A stretch of DNA of 46,681 bases from Methylocystaceae bacterium (GCA_009773555.1 WSXZ01000028.1:1-46681), one strand, 5' to 3'. Positions 7,327 to 16,695 are shown, counted from the first letter of the stretch. Notes: generated by a model from the sequence alone, not told the origin. Numbers and translations: made by a program.

Positions 7327-7378
7327 TCGCGGCATATGGCTTGCCTGGAACAGCTCTAAACAGGCAAGGAGCGGGCGC

Positions 7379-8509
7379 GTGGCGACGGAAGCTGACATTT
7401 TGAAGGCTCTGGAGGGGCTCTACGGGCCGGGCGGAGCGCCGCTCGCCGGCGCGGTGAGCGGCGTCAACCTATCGGGCGCCAAAGCCTTCGTTTCGCTGGC
7501 CGGCGATCCGAGCCAGACGCAGGCCTGGGAGGCGGCGCGAGTCGCGGCCGAGCGCGCGATCAAGGCGGCGCCCGGCATCGAACAGGCGATCGTGACCTTG
7601 ACCGCCGAGCGCGCCTCGCGCCCCGAGGCGCCGCCGCCTCGGGCTCAAGCGCAAGCCCATGGCCATGCGCATGGACCCGGCGCGCCGCCGCCTCAGCAAA
7701 AAGCCGGAATTCCGGCGCTGGAAAAAATCCGCTTCATCATCGCCGTCGCCTCGGGCAAGGGCGGCGTCGGCAAGTCGACGACGTCGGCCAATTTGGCGCT
7801 CGGCCTCGCCGCTCAGGGCTGGCGCGTCGGCCTGCTTGACGCCGACATTTATGGCCCCTCGATGCCGCGGCTTTTCGGCTTGACTGGCAAACCCAAGGTC
7901 GAAGGCGGCAAGCTCGCGCCGCTCGAAGCCTATGGCGTGAAGATCATGTCGATGGGTTTTCTCGTCGACGAGAACGTGCCGATGGTCTGGCGCGGGCCGA
8001 TGGTGTCGCAGGCGATCTCGCAGATGCTCGGCGAAGTCGCCTGGGGAGAGCTCGACGCGCTCGTCATCGACATGCCGCCCGGCACCGGCGACGTTCAGCT
8101 CACCATCGCGCAGCAGGTTCCGCTCGCCGGCGCGGTGATCGTCTCGACGCCGCAGGATCTGGCGCTGATCGACGCGCGGCGCGCCGTGTCGATGTTCCAG
8201 AAAGTCGAGGCGCCGATCCTCGGCGTCATTGAAAATATGAGCTACTTCCTGTGCCCGCACTGCGGCGGGCGCTCGGAAATTTTCGCGCATGGCGGCGCCC
8301 GCCACGACGCCGAACAGATGGGCGTGCCTTTTCTTGGCGAGGCGCCGCTCGACATCAAGATCCGTCAAACCTCGGACGCCGGGAGTCCGGTCGTGGGCGC
8401 CGAGCCCGACAGTCCGCAAGCCGCCGTCTACCTCAATCTCGCGGCGAAGGTGAAAGCGCTGCTCGAAACGCAGAAAACACGCGCTGCGCCAAAGATCGTC
8501 GTCGGCTGA
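7379..8509 (+). CDS. apbC: Iron-sulfur cluster carrier protein ApbC/Mrp
   Basis: A 376-residue P-loop ATPase from the GTG at 7379, which has AGGAG 7 bases upstream; longer in-frame starts overlap the previous gene. Residues ~4-80 form an N-terminal MIP18/DUF59-like domain. A His/Pro-rich linker follows (about 83-107, including HGHAHGPG). The ParA/MinD-like NTPase domain carries a deviant Walker A GKGGVGKST (126-134) and DADIYGPSMPRLFG. C292 and C295 (CPHC) form the CxxC that holds a bridging [4Fe-4S] cluster in a dimer. The protein transfers Fe-S clusters to apoproteins in the cytoplasm, consistent with several Fe-S enzymes encoded nearby (ThiC, IlvD). Confidence 0.94.
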   Translation: MATEADILKALEGLYGPGGAPLAGAVSGVNLSGAKAFVSLAGDPSQTQAWEAARVAAERAIKAAPGIEQAIVTLTAERASRPEAPPPRAQAQAHGHAHGPGAPPPQQKAGIPALEKIRFIIAVASGKGGVGKSTTSANLALGLAAQGWRVGLLDADIYGPSMPRLFGLTGKPKVEGGKLAPLEAYGVKIMSMGFLVDENVPMVWRGPMVSQAISQMLGEVAWGELDALVIDMPPGTGDVQLTIAQQVPLAGAVIVSTPQDLALIDARRAVSMFQKVEAPILGVIENMSYFLCPHCGGRSEIFAHGGARHDAEQMGVPFLGEAPLDIKIRQTSDAGSPVVGAEPDSPQAAVYLNLAAKVKALLETQKTRAAPKIVVG

Positions 8510-8531
8510 AACTGACGGAGGTTGATTCGAA

Positions 8532-8912
8532 ATGTCCTTCAAGCCCTCAGGACAAAACAGCGTCTCTCCCTATTTGATCGTCGCCGACGCCTCGGCGACG
8601 ATCAAATTCCTTCAGGCCGTTTTCGACGCCGCCGTGCTTGGAACCTTTCCTGATGCGGATGGGAGATTGATGCATGCGGAGGCGCGTATCGACGATACTG
8701 TCGTCATGCTCGCCGACGCTGCCCCGCAATGGCCAGCGATCGAAGCGCATGTCCACGTCTATGTGTCCTCCGTGGACGAAACTTATGCGCGCGCGCTGCA
8801 GGCTGGCGCCGCGTCTGTTCAGGCGCCCGTGCAGAAAAACGACGAAGACAAACGCGGCGGCGTCAAAGACGCTGGCGGCACGACCTGGTGGATCGCCACC
8901 CGCGTCGAATAG
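8532..8912 (+). CDS. VOC superfamily (glyoxalase/PhnB-like) protein
   Basis: A 126-residue single vicinal-oxygen-chelate module. It has the PhnB-like beginning 'SVSPYLIVADASATIKFLQAVF', the middle HAEARIDDTVVMLAD, and a second beta-alpha-beta unit starting HVHVYVSSVDETYARALQAGA and ending GTTWWIATRVE. Such proteins bind a metal in a fold shared by glyoxalase I, dioxygenases and antibiotic-binding proteins. Substrate and activity cannot be inferred. It starts 22 bases after apbC in the same direction and is preceded by acggagg, so it may be cotranscribed. Confidence 0.85.
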   Translation: MSFKPSGQNSVSPYLIVADASATIKFLQAVFDAAVLGTFPDADGRLMHAEARIDDTVVMLADAAPQWPAIEAHVHVYVSSVDETYARALQAGAASVQAPVQKNDEDKRGGVKDAGGTTWWIATRVE

Positions 8913-8925
8913 AGAGGGAGCATCC

Positions 8926-8958
8926 AAAAAAAATCGCGCCTGCTTTTAGGGAGGCGCG
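8926..8958 (-). terminator. Rho-independent terminator of the FadL-type gene
   Basis: On the minus strand the arms cgcgcct (8958-8952) and aggcgcg (8941-8935) enclose a 10-base loop. They are followed by A and then eight Ts (8933-8926). It lies 36 bases downstream of the minus-strand porin stop. Confidence 0.8.
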
Positions 8959-8993
8959 CCAGGCGGGCCGATCAACCCCGGCCGTCAGGGAGC

Positions 8994-10328
8994 TCAGAAA
9001 TGCGTCGGGAACCAGGAATCGTCCCCCTGGTCGAACTTGTAATTGTAGCCGACTGAAAATGCGCCGCCATAGGCCCACACATTGATTGTCGCGGCGGGAT
9101 TGAACCCGCCAAAAGGCCGCCCTGCTGACTGCGGGATCGCCTCAAAGGCGGATACGGAATTCTTGAAAGCCCAAAGGACGGAAAAATCAAACGACGAGTT
9201 TTTTGTAATCGCGTAGTTGAAACCGCCTCCGAGATGATGCCGGTTCACGCTCGGCGAGAGCACCGCAAAGTTCAACGAACGCGAAATCAGCGAGCTGGTG
9301 GCGTAATGATAACCGAGGCGAAGCGCCAGCGTCGGCGTCGCGCGCCACTCGGCGGCGAAGGATGCCGAATCCGTATCCTTCATATTGATGCCGGCGCTGT
9401 CGCCGAGCGAGCGCATGAACAGGGGCGCGTTGGAATTGCCTAAAGAGGGAACGGCGGAATAGAAGACATGTCGCCAATCGGCCATGAGCGTAAGGTTGGG
9501 CAAGATGTCGTAGGCGAATCCGGCCTGCAATTGGGCGGGGATGTCGAAACTGCCCTGGCCGCCGAGAAGACCCGAATATTTGTCGAAACGCGACATCCAC
9601 ATGGGCGTCGAGCCGGAAAAGCCGAAGCGCAGGCTGTCCGTGATTCCCCACAGCAACCCTAAGCGAAAGCCGCCGCCGTAGGACCAGTCAAACCCCATGT
9701 CTGACATCTCCCACTGATTTATTGAAAAGGGCGCGAACGTCTTCACGCCCTGAACGTTCAACATTTGCACCGCGATCGTCGGCGCGAGACCAATCGTAAT
9801 AGGGCCGATCGCCGTGTGGAAGCGACGCGCATAATCGACGCTGGCGAAGGCTTGTCTCAGGTCTAGGCCAACGAAGCCGCCGCCGAACGGTCCACCCAGC
9901 GGCGGCCGAGCATGCCTCACGTCATAGGCGCTGTTGATGCCGCCATTCGAATAGGTGACAAAGCTCCACGCGGAGTCGGCGTCGATCGGGCGAATGTTGC
10001 CCGAGTTGGGGATTGGCGTCCATGGACGGCCGCTGCGCACGTCGCCCGCCGCGATGAGCCTCGGAAGTCCTTCGGTGCGGTAACCGCGATAAGCAAGATT
10101 GGCGGCGACGCCAAACGCAAACTGCCGGTCAAGGCCGACAATGGTCGCGGGATTGACCGAGGCGGCCATGCCGTCCCGGCCATCGGCCACGCTGGCGCCG
10201 GCAAGCGCTCTCTGCCGCGGGCCGTATCCCGTCGCAAAAAAACCGTCGGCGGCAAAGGAGAAGGATGGCGCAAGCGCGGCGATTGTGGTTAGCGAGAAGA
10301 GGAAGCTGCGCGAATTCGATTTTTTCAT
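8994..10328 (-). CDS. OmpP1/FadL/TodX family outer-membrane transport protein
   Basis: A 444-residue protein with a Sec signal peptide (MKKSNSRSFLFSLTTIAALAPSFSFA, cleavage before ADGF). The mature N-terminus GYGPRQRALAGASVADGRDGMAASVNPA is the typical FadL start, where the N-terminus folds into the barrel as a hatch. Alternating amphipathic strands run to a C-terminal Phe (WFPTHF), consistent with BAM-inserted outer-membrane barrels. FadL-family channels pass hydrophobic molecules such as fatty acids and aromatics across the outer membrane. The specific ligand is unknown. It is monocistronic, with a strong terminator behind it and a 375-base upstream region shared with the divergent DUF1538 operon. 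Confidence 0.88.
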   Translation of the reverse strand: MKKSNSRSFLFSLTTIAALAPSFSFAADGFFATGYGPRQRALAGASVADGRDGMAASVNPATIVGLDRQFAFGVAANLAYRGYRTEGLPRLIAAGDVRSGRPWTPIPNSGNIRPIDADSAWSFVTYSNGGINSAYDVRHARPPLGGPFGGGFVGLDLRQAFASVDYARRFHTAIGPITIGLAPTIAVQMLNVQGVKTFAPFSINQWEMSDMGFDWSYGGGFRLGLLWGITDSLRFGFSGSTPMWMSRFDKYSGLLGGQGSFDIPAQLQAGFAYDILPNLTLMADWRHVFYSAVPSLGNSNAPLFMRSLGDSAGINMKDTDSASFAAEWRATPTLALRLGYHYATSSLISRSLNFAVLSPSVNRHHLGGGFNYAITKNSSFDFSVLWAFKNSVSAFEAIPQSAGRPFGGFNPAATINVWAYGGAFSVGYNYKFDQGDDSWFPTHF

Positions 10329-10703
10329 TGTCGGCGAGTCCCGAGGCGAACTGTCTCTTAAGCCTCGCCACTGGCGGGCATTCGCCTGTCGCGCCGAGGT
10401 CCGACGCGTGTATTAAACACTACAAGACCCACTCGACTTTAGGCGCAAATTCGCGTTCACAAGCAAAGATTTCTTCTCTCTGTAACGTCTTTGCAACACG
10501 AGGGCTTTTTGGCGCCTGGCGTATTGCCGTCTTCATGCAGATCAAGAATGAGGCCGGCGCCAGATCCGGTAACCAACTTCCGGCGGTAACGGCGAGCGTC
10601 AGCGCCCAAACGTATTTGGAGTCACGCCCTTGTTTTGAGGTCCGCCTGCGCGAGCTTTAGCTTTCGTTGACATGCACGCGGCGCGACACTAGCTTCTTTA
10701 GCT
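10329..10703. other. Divergent intergenic region (porin / DUF1538 operon)
   Basis: This 375-base gap is relatively A+T-rich in the middle and holds no convincing ORF. It must carry the promoters of both flanking genes. A 7-bp inverted repeat (gcaaaga ... tctttgc, around 10461-10495) is the only other structure I noted, and it is weak. Confidence 0.5.
10667..10695 (+). promoter_or_regulatory. Predicted promoter of the DUF1538-PII-like operon
   Basis: A perfect TTGACA (10667-10672), a 17-base spacer and TAGCTT (10690-10695). Transcription would begin within a few bases of the ATG at 10704, so the mRNA may be leaderless. No Shine-Dalgarno precedes that ATG. Confidence 0.5.
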
Positions 10704-11396
10704 ATGCTATTGCTTCTAAAAGAAAAGCTCTTGGAGACCCTGCGGGCGGTGCTACCCTTGTTCGCGGTCGTTTCCCTGCTGCAGCTCACGATGATCGGGG
10801 CCTCGACGGCCACGATCATCGATCTCGCGACGGGAGCGGTCTTGATCGTCGCCGGAATGGTTCTGCTCTTCACTGGCGTGGATTACGGCATCCTGCCGAT
10901 GGGGCGTTATGTCGGCGCCGCTTTGCCGGAGAAAGGCTCGATCTCGCTCATCGTGGCGGTCGCCTTTGCCTTAGGCTTCGCGACGACGCTTGCAGAGCCC
11001 GACGTGCTCGTGCTGGCTAACCAGGTGAACCGCTTCATGAGCGACATTTCGCGGCAGACGATCCTCTACTCCATCGCTGTCGGCGTTGCGGCGTTTACCG
11101 GCATTGCTATGGCGCGCATCGTTCTCGGCTTCTCTTTGAGAGGTCTGCTGACGTTCGCCTATGGAGCGATGCTTGCTCTGTCCTTTTTCGCGCCGGCGCA
11201 GTTCATCCCGCTCGCGTATGACGCCGGCAGCGTGACGACTGGCGTGTTGACGGCGCCGATTGTCATCTCGATCGCCATTGGCTTGAGTTCCGTCCTTGTC
11301 GGCCGTTCGGCGGTCGCTGACGGATTTGGACTTCTGGGGTTCGCCTCGATAGGCCCCATCTTCGCCATGATGGCGATCGGGATATTGCTGCGGTGA
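10704..11396 (+). CDS. DUF1538 integral membrane protein, first subunit
   Basis: A 230-residue very hydrophobic protein with about six or seven predicted membrane segments. Signature stretches shared with the next gene are GFATTLAEPDVLVLANQV (TTxxEPxV), AYDAGSVTTGVLTAPI (DAGxVxTG) and DGFGLLGFASIGPIFAMM. These are DUF1538 hallmarks, and some genomes encode two DUF1538 units side by side or fused. The TTxxEP and DAG-T-G elements are polar motifs within membrane regions, as seen in transporters with inverted repeats. The stop overlaps the next start (GTGA, 11393-11396), so the two subunits are probably made in equal amounts. The substrate is unknown. Confidence 0.85.
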   Translation: MLLLLKEKLLETLRAVLPLFAVVSLLQLTMIGASTATIIDLATGAVLIVAGMVLLFTGVDYGILPMGRYVGAALPEKGSISLIVAVAFALGFATTLAEPDVLVLANQVNRFMSDISRQTILYSIAVGVAAFTGIAMARIVLGFSLRGLLTFAYGAMLALSFFAPAQFIPLAYDAGSVTTGVLTAPIVISIAIGLSSVLVGRSAVADGFGLLGFASIGPIFAMMAIGILLR

Positions 11397-12124
11397 GCCT
11401 CGAGGCCCGGCTCGACGAAGCGCGCGTCGTCGCTGAGAGCGTCGCGGAGGCAGTGCTGCCGTTGGTGGCGCTCTTCCTTGTGTTTCAGGCGCTGCTCCTG
11501 AGACTGCCGCGCAGGAGCGTGCTCGACATCATGATCGGGACGCTCATCTCAGGGGCCGGGCTTTTTCTATTCCTGCTCGGCGTCGAGATCGTTCTTATGC
11601 CCGTTGGCCGCGCCATCGGCGAGGCGCTTGGGGCCTTGCATTACAAATGGCTGCTCGCGCCCATAGGTTTATTCTTGGGTTTCGTCACAACTTGGAGCGA
11701 GCCTGCGGTGCGCATTTTCGCCGATCAGGTCGAAGAGGCCTCGAGCGGTTCGATTTCGGCGAGGACAGTTCTTTACACAATCTGTATTGGCGTGGCGGCG
11801 TCCGTCGCGCTTGGGCTGCTCAGGATCGCTTACGGGCTGCCGCTGCTCTATTTGGTCGCCCCGGGCTACGCGCTCGTCATCGTGATCATGTGGCTCTGCG
11901 AAAAAGACTTCGTGGCGATCGCCGTTGATGCGGGCGGGGTCGCGACGGGTCCAATGGCCAATACCTTTCTTCTAGCGCTCGCGCTCGGCGCAGCCGCGTC
12001 GACGAATCGCGGCGATATGATTGTCGAGGGACTGGGCCTCGTATCGCTGATCGCGCTCGCGCCCGTGCTTTCGGTCATGACCTTGGGGCTACTCATTCGT
12101 TGGGCGAAGCGGCGACAGGAGTAA
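11393..12124 (+). CDS. DUF1538 integral membrane protein, second subunit
   Basis: A 243-residue paralogue of the preceding protein. It begins at a GTG that overlaps the upstream stop by four bases. The N-terminal amphipathic region (LDEARVVAESVAEAVLPL) parallels the first subunit's start. It has GFVTTWSEPAVRIFADQV, VDAGGVATGPMANTFLLAL and EGLGLVSLIALAPVLSVM, mirroring the three motifs of the first subunit. A heterodimer, or two half-transporters forming one pathway, is a reasonable inference. It is followed 5 bases later by the PII-like gene. Confidence 0.85.
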   Translation: MSLEARLDEARVVAESVAEAVLPLVALFLVFQALLLRLPRRSVLDIMIGTLISGAGLFLFLLGVEIVLMPVGRAIGEALGALHYKWLLAPIGLFLGFVTTWSEPAVRIFADQVEEASSGSISARTVLYTICIGVAASVALGLLRIAYGLPLLYLVAPGYALVIVIMWLCEKDFVAIAVDAGGVATGPMANTFLLALALGAAASTNRGDMIVEGLGLVSLIALAPVLSVMTLGLLIRWAKRRQE

Positions 12125-12129
12125 CGACG

Positions 12130-12468
12130 ATGTTGTTGAATGCATCTCTGATCGTGACCATCGTGCCGAAAGGTTGGGGCAACACGGTTCTCCAGGCTTC
12201 CGTAACGGCCGGGGCGCGTGGCGGCACCGTCGTTTACGGCCGCGGCATCGGCGTCAACGAGCATGAGAAGATCTTAGGCATCGCCATAGAGCCCGAAAAG
12301 GAGATCGTGCTCACCGTCGTCTATTCCGACAAAGCAGACGCCATTTTGCAGGAGATCATGCGCGCCGCCGAATTGACCAAGCCCAGCAGAGGCCTCGCTT
12401 TTGTCGTGGCGCTCGATAAGGTCGTCGGCGTCAGCCATCTGCACAATGAGCAGAGTCCCCCATCCTGA
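12130..12468 (+). CDS. PII-like signalling protein linked to the DUF1538 pair
   Basis: A 112-residue PII-superfamily protein from the ATG at 12130 (AGGAG 9 bases upstream). It has a ferredoxin-like core (LIVTIVPKGWGNTVLQASVTAGARGGTV), a short T-loop region (about 37-52, GRGIGVNEHEKILGIAI) and a B-loop-like KPSRGLAFVVALDKVVGV. It lacks the canonical RGAEY of GlnB/GlnK, so it has no tyrosine to be uridylylated, and it does not match the classical TGxxGDGK nucleotide loop. PII proteins commonly plug or gate membrane transporters encoded beside them (GlnK-AmtB, SbtB-SbtA). Its place as third gene of this operon suggests it regulates the DUF1538 pair. Confidence 0.8.
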   Translation: MLLNASLIVTIVPKGWGNTVLQASVTAGARGGTVVYGRGIGVNEHEKILGIAIEPEKEIVLTVVYSDKADAILQEIMRAAELTKPSRGLAFVVALDKVVGVSHLHNEQSPPS

Positions 12469-12527
12469 AATGGGCGTCGCTGGACGCCTTGCGATGCGGT
12501 CGCGAACGGACTAGTTTTCAGCTAATG

Positions 12528-12626
12528 GCGAGGGGCGCCGCAAGCGCGGCTGAGAAGCACCCGTCGAACCTGATCCGGGTCATGCCGGCGTAGGGAAGGC
12601 CAGCGAAGAAGCGAACGGCGCCTCGC
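12528..12626 (+). promoter_or_regulatory. TPP riboswitch (THI element) upstream of thiC
   Basis: The conserved thi-box parts appear in order: gaggggcgccg (12530-12540), cggctgagaa (12547-12556), acccgtcgaacctgatccgg (12559-12578) and gtcatgccggcgtagggaag (12579-12598). A closing stem to ggcgcctcg (12618-12626) is possible. Thiamine pyrophosphate binding would lower thiC expression. The roughly 85 bases between the aptamer and the ATG would carry the expression platform; I see no T-tract terminator, so control at translation is more likely. Confidence 0.93.
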
Positions 12627-12687
12627 GTCGACGCTGTGATTGCGCATCCCTCCTTCGTCTTCCTGACTCAGCGTCCGCTTCCCTTGA

Positions 12688-14439
<1,752 letters not shown>

Positions 14440-14445
14440 AGCGCT

Positions 14446-14868
14446 TTAAGGCGCCCGCCATCGCAGACCCGGAAAGCGCGCAAAGTCGCGATCAAGTGTG
14501 ATCCACTCGCAATCCCACTCGATGGCGAGCGCAGCGAACCAGGCGTCCGTCACCATGGGTCCGCGCGTCTGCGTCTCGAGACAGAGGCGCTCGAAAATTC
14601 GCCAGTGGCCGTCGCCTGGCTCAACCAGACGACAATTAGGTTGCGCCAGAATGTCCGCGCAAAAGCCGAATGCCTCGTCAAGGGAACTCGGCGATTGATA
14701 GAACCTTTGGCTGGTTGTAATTCGCACCACCGCGCTCAGAACGAGACGCGATACGGCGAAGGGCGCACGGCGATCGAAAGCGTCGTCGAGCCATTTGCGA
14801 CAGGCTCTATGTCGCGGCGCATCGCTACGGAATGCTTCAACGAGCACATTGACGTCGGCGAGATTCAA
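14446..14868 (-). CDS. vapC: PIN-domain toxin of a type II toxin-antitoxin pair
   Basis: A 140-residue PIN domain of the subfamily beginning 'DVNVLVEAFRSDAPRH'. Acidic residues are D5, D108 (VTDAWFAALAIEW) and D126/D128 (LDRDFARFPGL). The usual middle glutamate position reads LVLSAVVRIT; family members I recall often have a non-acidic residue there. The ATG overlaps the antitoxin stop by four bases (14865-14868), the standard coupled layout. It is predicted to cleave RNA when free. It differs clearly in sequence from the PIN toxin at 346-741, so the two pairs are not recent duplicates. Confidence 0.87.
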   Translation of the reverse strand: MNLADVNVLVEAFRSDAPRHRACRKWLDDAFDRRAPFAVSRLVLSAVVRITTSQRFYQSPSSLDEAFGFCADILAQPNCRLVEPGDGHWRIFERLCLETQTRGPMVTDAWFAALAIEWDCEWITLDRDFARFPGLRWRAP

Positions 14869-15167
14869 CGTTCCGAGCCGCCAGTTTGCGATTTGAGGCG
14901 CGCGAGACGCTCGACGTCATCCTGCTCATCGACGTCGCGCATTCTGGGAAAATCAACGCCAGCCGCCGGCCCTCCAGTCTCTCGGCTGACTCGCGCATAG
15001 CGCGCCGCCGCCGGCCCTGGGGGACGCTCTCCGGCAAGGACGAGGCGAAGCCCTTCCTCGATCATCGACGTCAAAGTGCGATCGTCGGCCGCCGCCTTCT
15101 TGCGCGCACGGCGAAGAAGATCGTCAGGAAGTCGGACGGTGGTGCGTTCAGTCACGGCTGCTGACAT
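14865..15167 (-). CDS. vapB: Ribbon-helix-helix antitoxin
   Basis: A 100-residue protein whose first 50 residues are a ribbon-helix-helix DNA-binding unit (ERTTVRLPDDLLRRARKKAA, followed by TLTSMIEEGLRLVLAG). The tail (VDFPRMRDVDEQDDVERL) is acidic and probably wraps the PIN toxin. The start is either ATG 15165-15167, which lies inside the operator repeats, or GTG 15153-15155, which begins MTERTTVRLPDD. The latter is more usual for the family. It is coupled to the downstream toxin by an ATGA overlap and should autorepress through the tgacata repeats. Confidence 0.85.
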   Translation of the reverse strand: MSAAVTERTTVRLPDDLLRRARKKAAADDRTLTSMIEEGLRLVLAGERPPGPAAARYARVSRETGGPAAGVDFPRMRDVDEQDDVERLARLKSQTGGSER

Positions 15168-15190
15168 AATATAGATATGTCAATATGTCA
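15162..15190 (-). promoter_or_regulatory. Toxin-antitoxin operator: three tgacata elements
   Basis: tgacata occurs at 15162-15168, and its reverse complement tatgtca at 15176-15182 and 15184-15190. The first two form an inverted repeat with a 7-base spacer; the last two are tandem 8 bases apart. On the minus strand these include TTGACA-like -35 sequences. This is a likely RHH-repressor site overlapping the promoter and the antitoxin start. Confidence 0.6.
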
Positions 15191-15217
15191 AAGGATGGCA
15201 CGACGAGTGAATGGCGT

Positions 15218-15239
15218 GCGCCCGACCGAAGCCGGGCGC
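15218..15239. terminator. Hairpin between the toxin-antitoxin operon and rlpA
   Basis: Arms gcgcccg (15218-15224) and cgggcgc (15233-15239) with an 8-base loop. It lies 11 bases beyond the rlpA stop, on the rlpA-downstream side. The only T-rich flank is on the plus strand, so as an rlpA terminator it is weak. Confidence 0.35.
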
Positions 15240-15249
15240 TTTAAGTTGC

Positions 15250-15669
15250 TTAGCTCTTTCCGATCACCTCGACGCGCACCTGTCCGGTGCCGCGTTCGAT
15301 GAGGCCGAGCTGGGTCGCCGCGCCGCGCGACACGTCGAGGCTGCGGCCCGTCCAAACCGCCGGTCCGCGGTCATTAATGCGCACGACCACCGAACGCCCG
15401 GCGTAGGTCAGGCGCAGACGCGTGCCCATCGGCAGGGTGCGGTGGGCGGCCGTCAAGTCCCACATGTTGAAGAGTTCGCCATTGGCGGTGTGGCTGTTGG
15501 GTTCGTAGCGGCGCGGGCCGCCGCCGTAGAATGACGCATGGGCGGTGAAGCCCTGCGAAGCCTCCGCGTGATGCGAGGCGTGGCGCGAGGAATGGCGAGA
15601 GGCGTGGTGCGCCAGAGCCGGCGCCGTCATCAGTCCAAGGATCGTCAGTACGCCACAGATACGATTCAT
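15250..15669 (-). CDS. rlpA: RlpA-like septal ring lytic transglycosylase family protein
   Basis: A 139-residue exported protein. Residues 1-20 are a signal peptide (APALA cleavage site, no lipobox Cys). Residues 21-38 form a His/Ser-rich linker (HHASRHSSRHASHHAEAS). About 43-136 form the double-psi beta-barrel of RlpA (ASFYGGG, TANGELFNMWDLTAAHRTLP, VVVRINDRGP, LDVSRGAATQLG). RlpA proteins bind or cleave peptide-stripped peptidoglycan at the septum. This one is shorter than E. coli RlpA and lacks both the lipid anchor and the SPOR domain, so septal targeting is not evident. The histidine-rich linker could bind metal. Confidence 0.87.
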   Translation of the reverse strand: MNRICGVLTILGLMTAPALAHHASRHSSRHASHHAEASQGFTAHASFYGGGPRRYEPNSHTANGELFNMWDLTAAHRTLPMGTRLRLTYAGRSVVVRINDRGPAVWTGRSLDVSRGAATQLGLIERGTGQVRVEVIGKS

Positions 15670-16011
15670 TCAGGATTGCTCCGCTTACGCACAAGGCGTG
15701 AAGGATGCCGACGAGCTCGATCGCTTCGTCAAGCGCACAGTTTCCATCCGTCTGAATGGAGGTGAAGACAAATTAGTTAAATGTGAATTGTGGCAAAATA
15801 TGTGCTGCCAATAGCCAGGCTTATATGTTCGTCTAATCGTATAATATTCTCGATATTTAGTAGCTTTATTCGATATGATGTCGCTATATGTCTTTTCATA
15901 GTTGCATTTTGAGCGATATTTGTGCAGTCTATACTAGCTTGAGCGCTGCGGCGTGGGGGAGTGACAAGAGCGAGCGGAGGCGGCAAACATGCGCGCCGGG
16001 GAGACTCGCCA
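15670..16011. other. A+T-rich intergenic region between rlpA and mogA
   Basis: This 342-base gap contains a markedly A+T-rich block (roughly 15770-15930, with stretches such as cgtataatattctcgatatt), unlike the G+C-rich flanks. No ORF in it looks coding. It should hold the divergent promoters of rlpA and mogA. The low-G+C block could also be a remnant of transferred DNA. Confidence 0.5.
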
Positions 16012-16557
16012 ATGACAGACGAAAAGCGCGCCGCGATCATCGGCGTCGTCACCGCCTCCGATCGCGCCAGCGCCGGCGTCTATGAAGATGAGAGCGGTCC
16101 GGCGATCGAGGCCTATCTACGCGCCGCGCTGACGACGCCCTTCCGCATCGAGCGGCGGATCATCCCTGATGGGCTTGAAAGCGTGCGCGATACGCTTATC
16201 GACTTGGCCGATACTGTCGGCTGCGACCTCATCGTCACGACCGGCGGCACAGGCCCGAGCCCCCGCGATCTGACGCCCGAGGCGACGCTCGCGGCCTGCC
16301 CGCGCGAACTGCCCGGCTTTGGCGAGCGGATGCGACAGGTTTCGCTCGCGCAGACGCCGACGGCGATCCTATCGCGACAATTGGCCGCCCATCGCGGCAA
16401 GTGTCTGGTGATCAACCTGCCGGGCAAGCCAAGGGCGATCGAACTCTGTCTCGACGCCGTCATGCCGGCGGTGCCGTACTGCCTCGATCTCATCGGCGCG
16501 GCCTATGTCGAGACCGATCCGGCGCGCGTCAAAAGCTTCCGTCCCAAACCCAAATAA
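16012..16557 (+). CDS. mogA: Molybdopterin adenylyltransferase MogA
   Basis: A 181-residue protein of the MoaB/MogA fold. It has IGVVTASDRASAGVYEDESGP at the N-terminus, then the conserved TTGGTGPSPRDLTPEAT (molybdopterin-binding loop), and later LVINLPGKPRAIELCLDAV. The enzyme adenylylates molybdopterin with ATP before molybdenum insertion. The length and the 'GPAIEAYL' segment fit MogA better than the shorter MoaB, though the two are related. The ATG at 16012 is preceded by CGGGGAG; a longer frame from 15961 runs into non-coding-like sequence. Other cofactor genes (moaD, moaE, mobA) lie more than 20 kb away. Confidence 0.92.
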   Translation: MTDEKRAAIIGVVTASDRASAGVYEDESGPAIEAYLRAALTTPFRIERRIIPDGLESVRDTLIDLADTVGCDLIVTTGGTGPSPRDLTPEATLAACPRELPGFGERMRQVSLAQTPTAILSRQLAAHRGKCLVINLPGKPRAIELCLDAVMPAVPYCLDLIGAAYVETDPARVKSFRPKPK

Positions 16558-16695
16558 CCGCCCGTTCGGGCAGCGTCAGACGCCCGGGTCCAAGCGGTGC
16601 GCTTCTCATCGCGGCGCCTCGCCTGTATAGGAAAATGGCGCGTCAGGAAAACCGAATCGAAGCCGCTTAGCTGCGGGAGGCGAGGGCGACTGAAC

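Noticed and set aside
15777-16052. 91-residue minus-strand frame in the A+T-rich gap
   Set aside because: It runs from mogA coding sequence into A+T-rich non-coding DNA, with no ribosome site or recognisable features.
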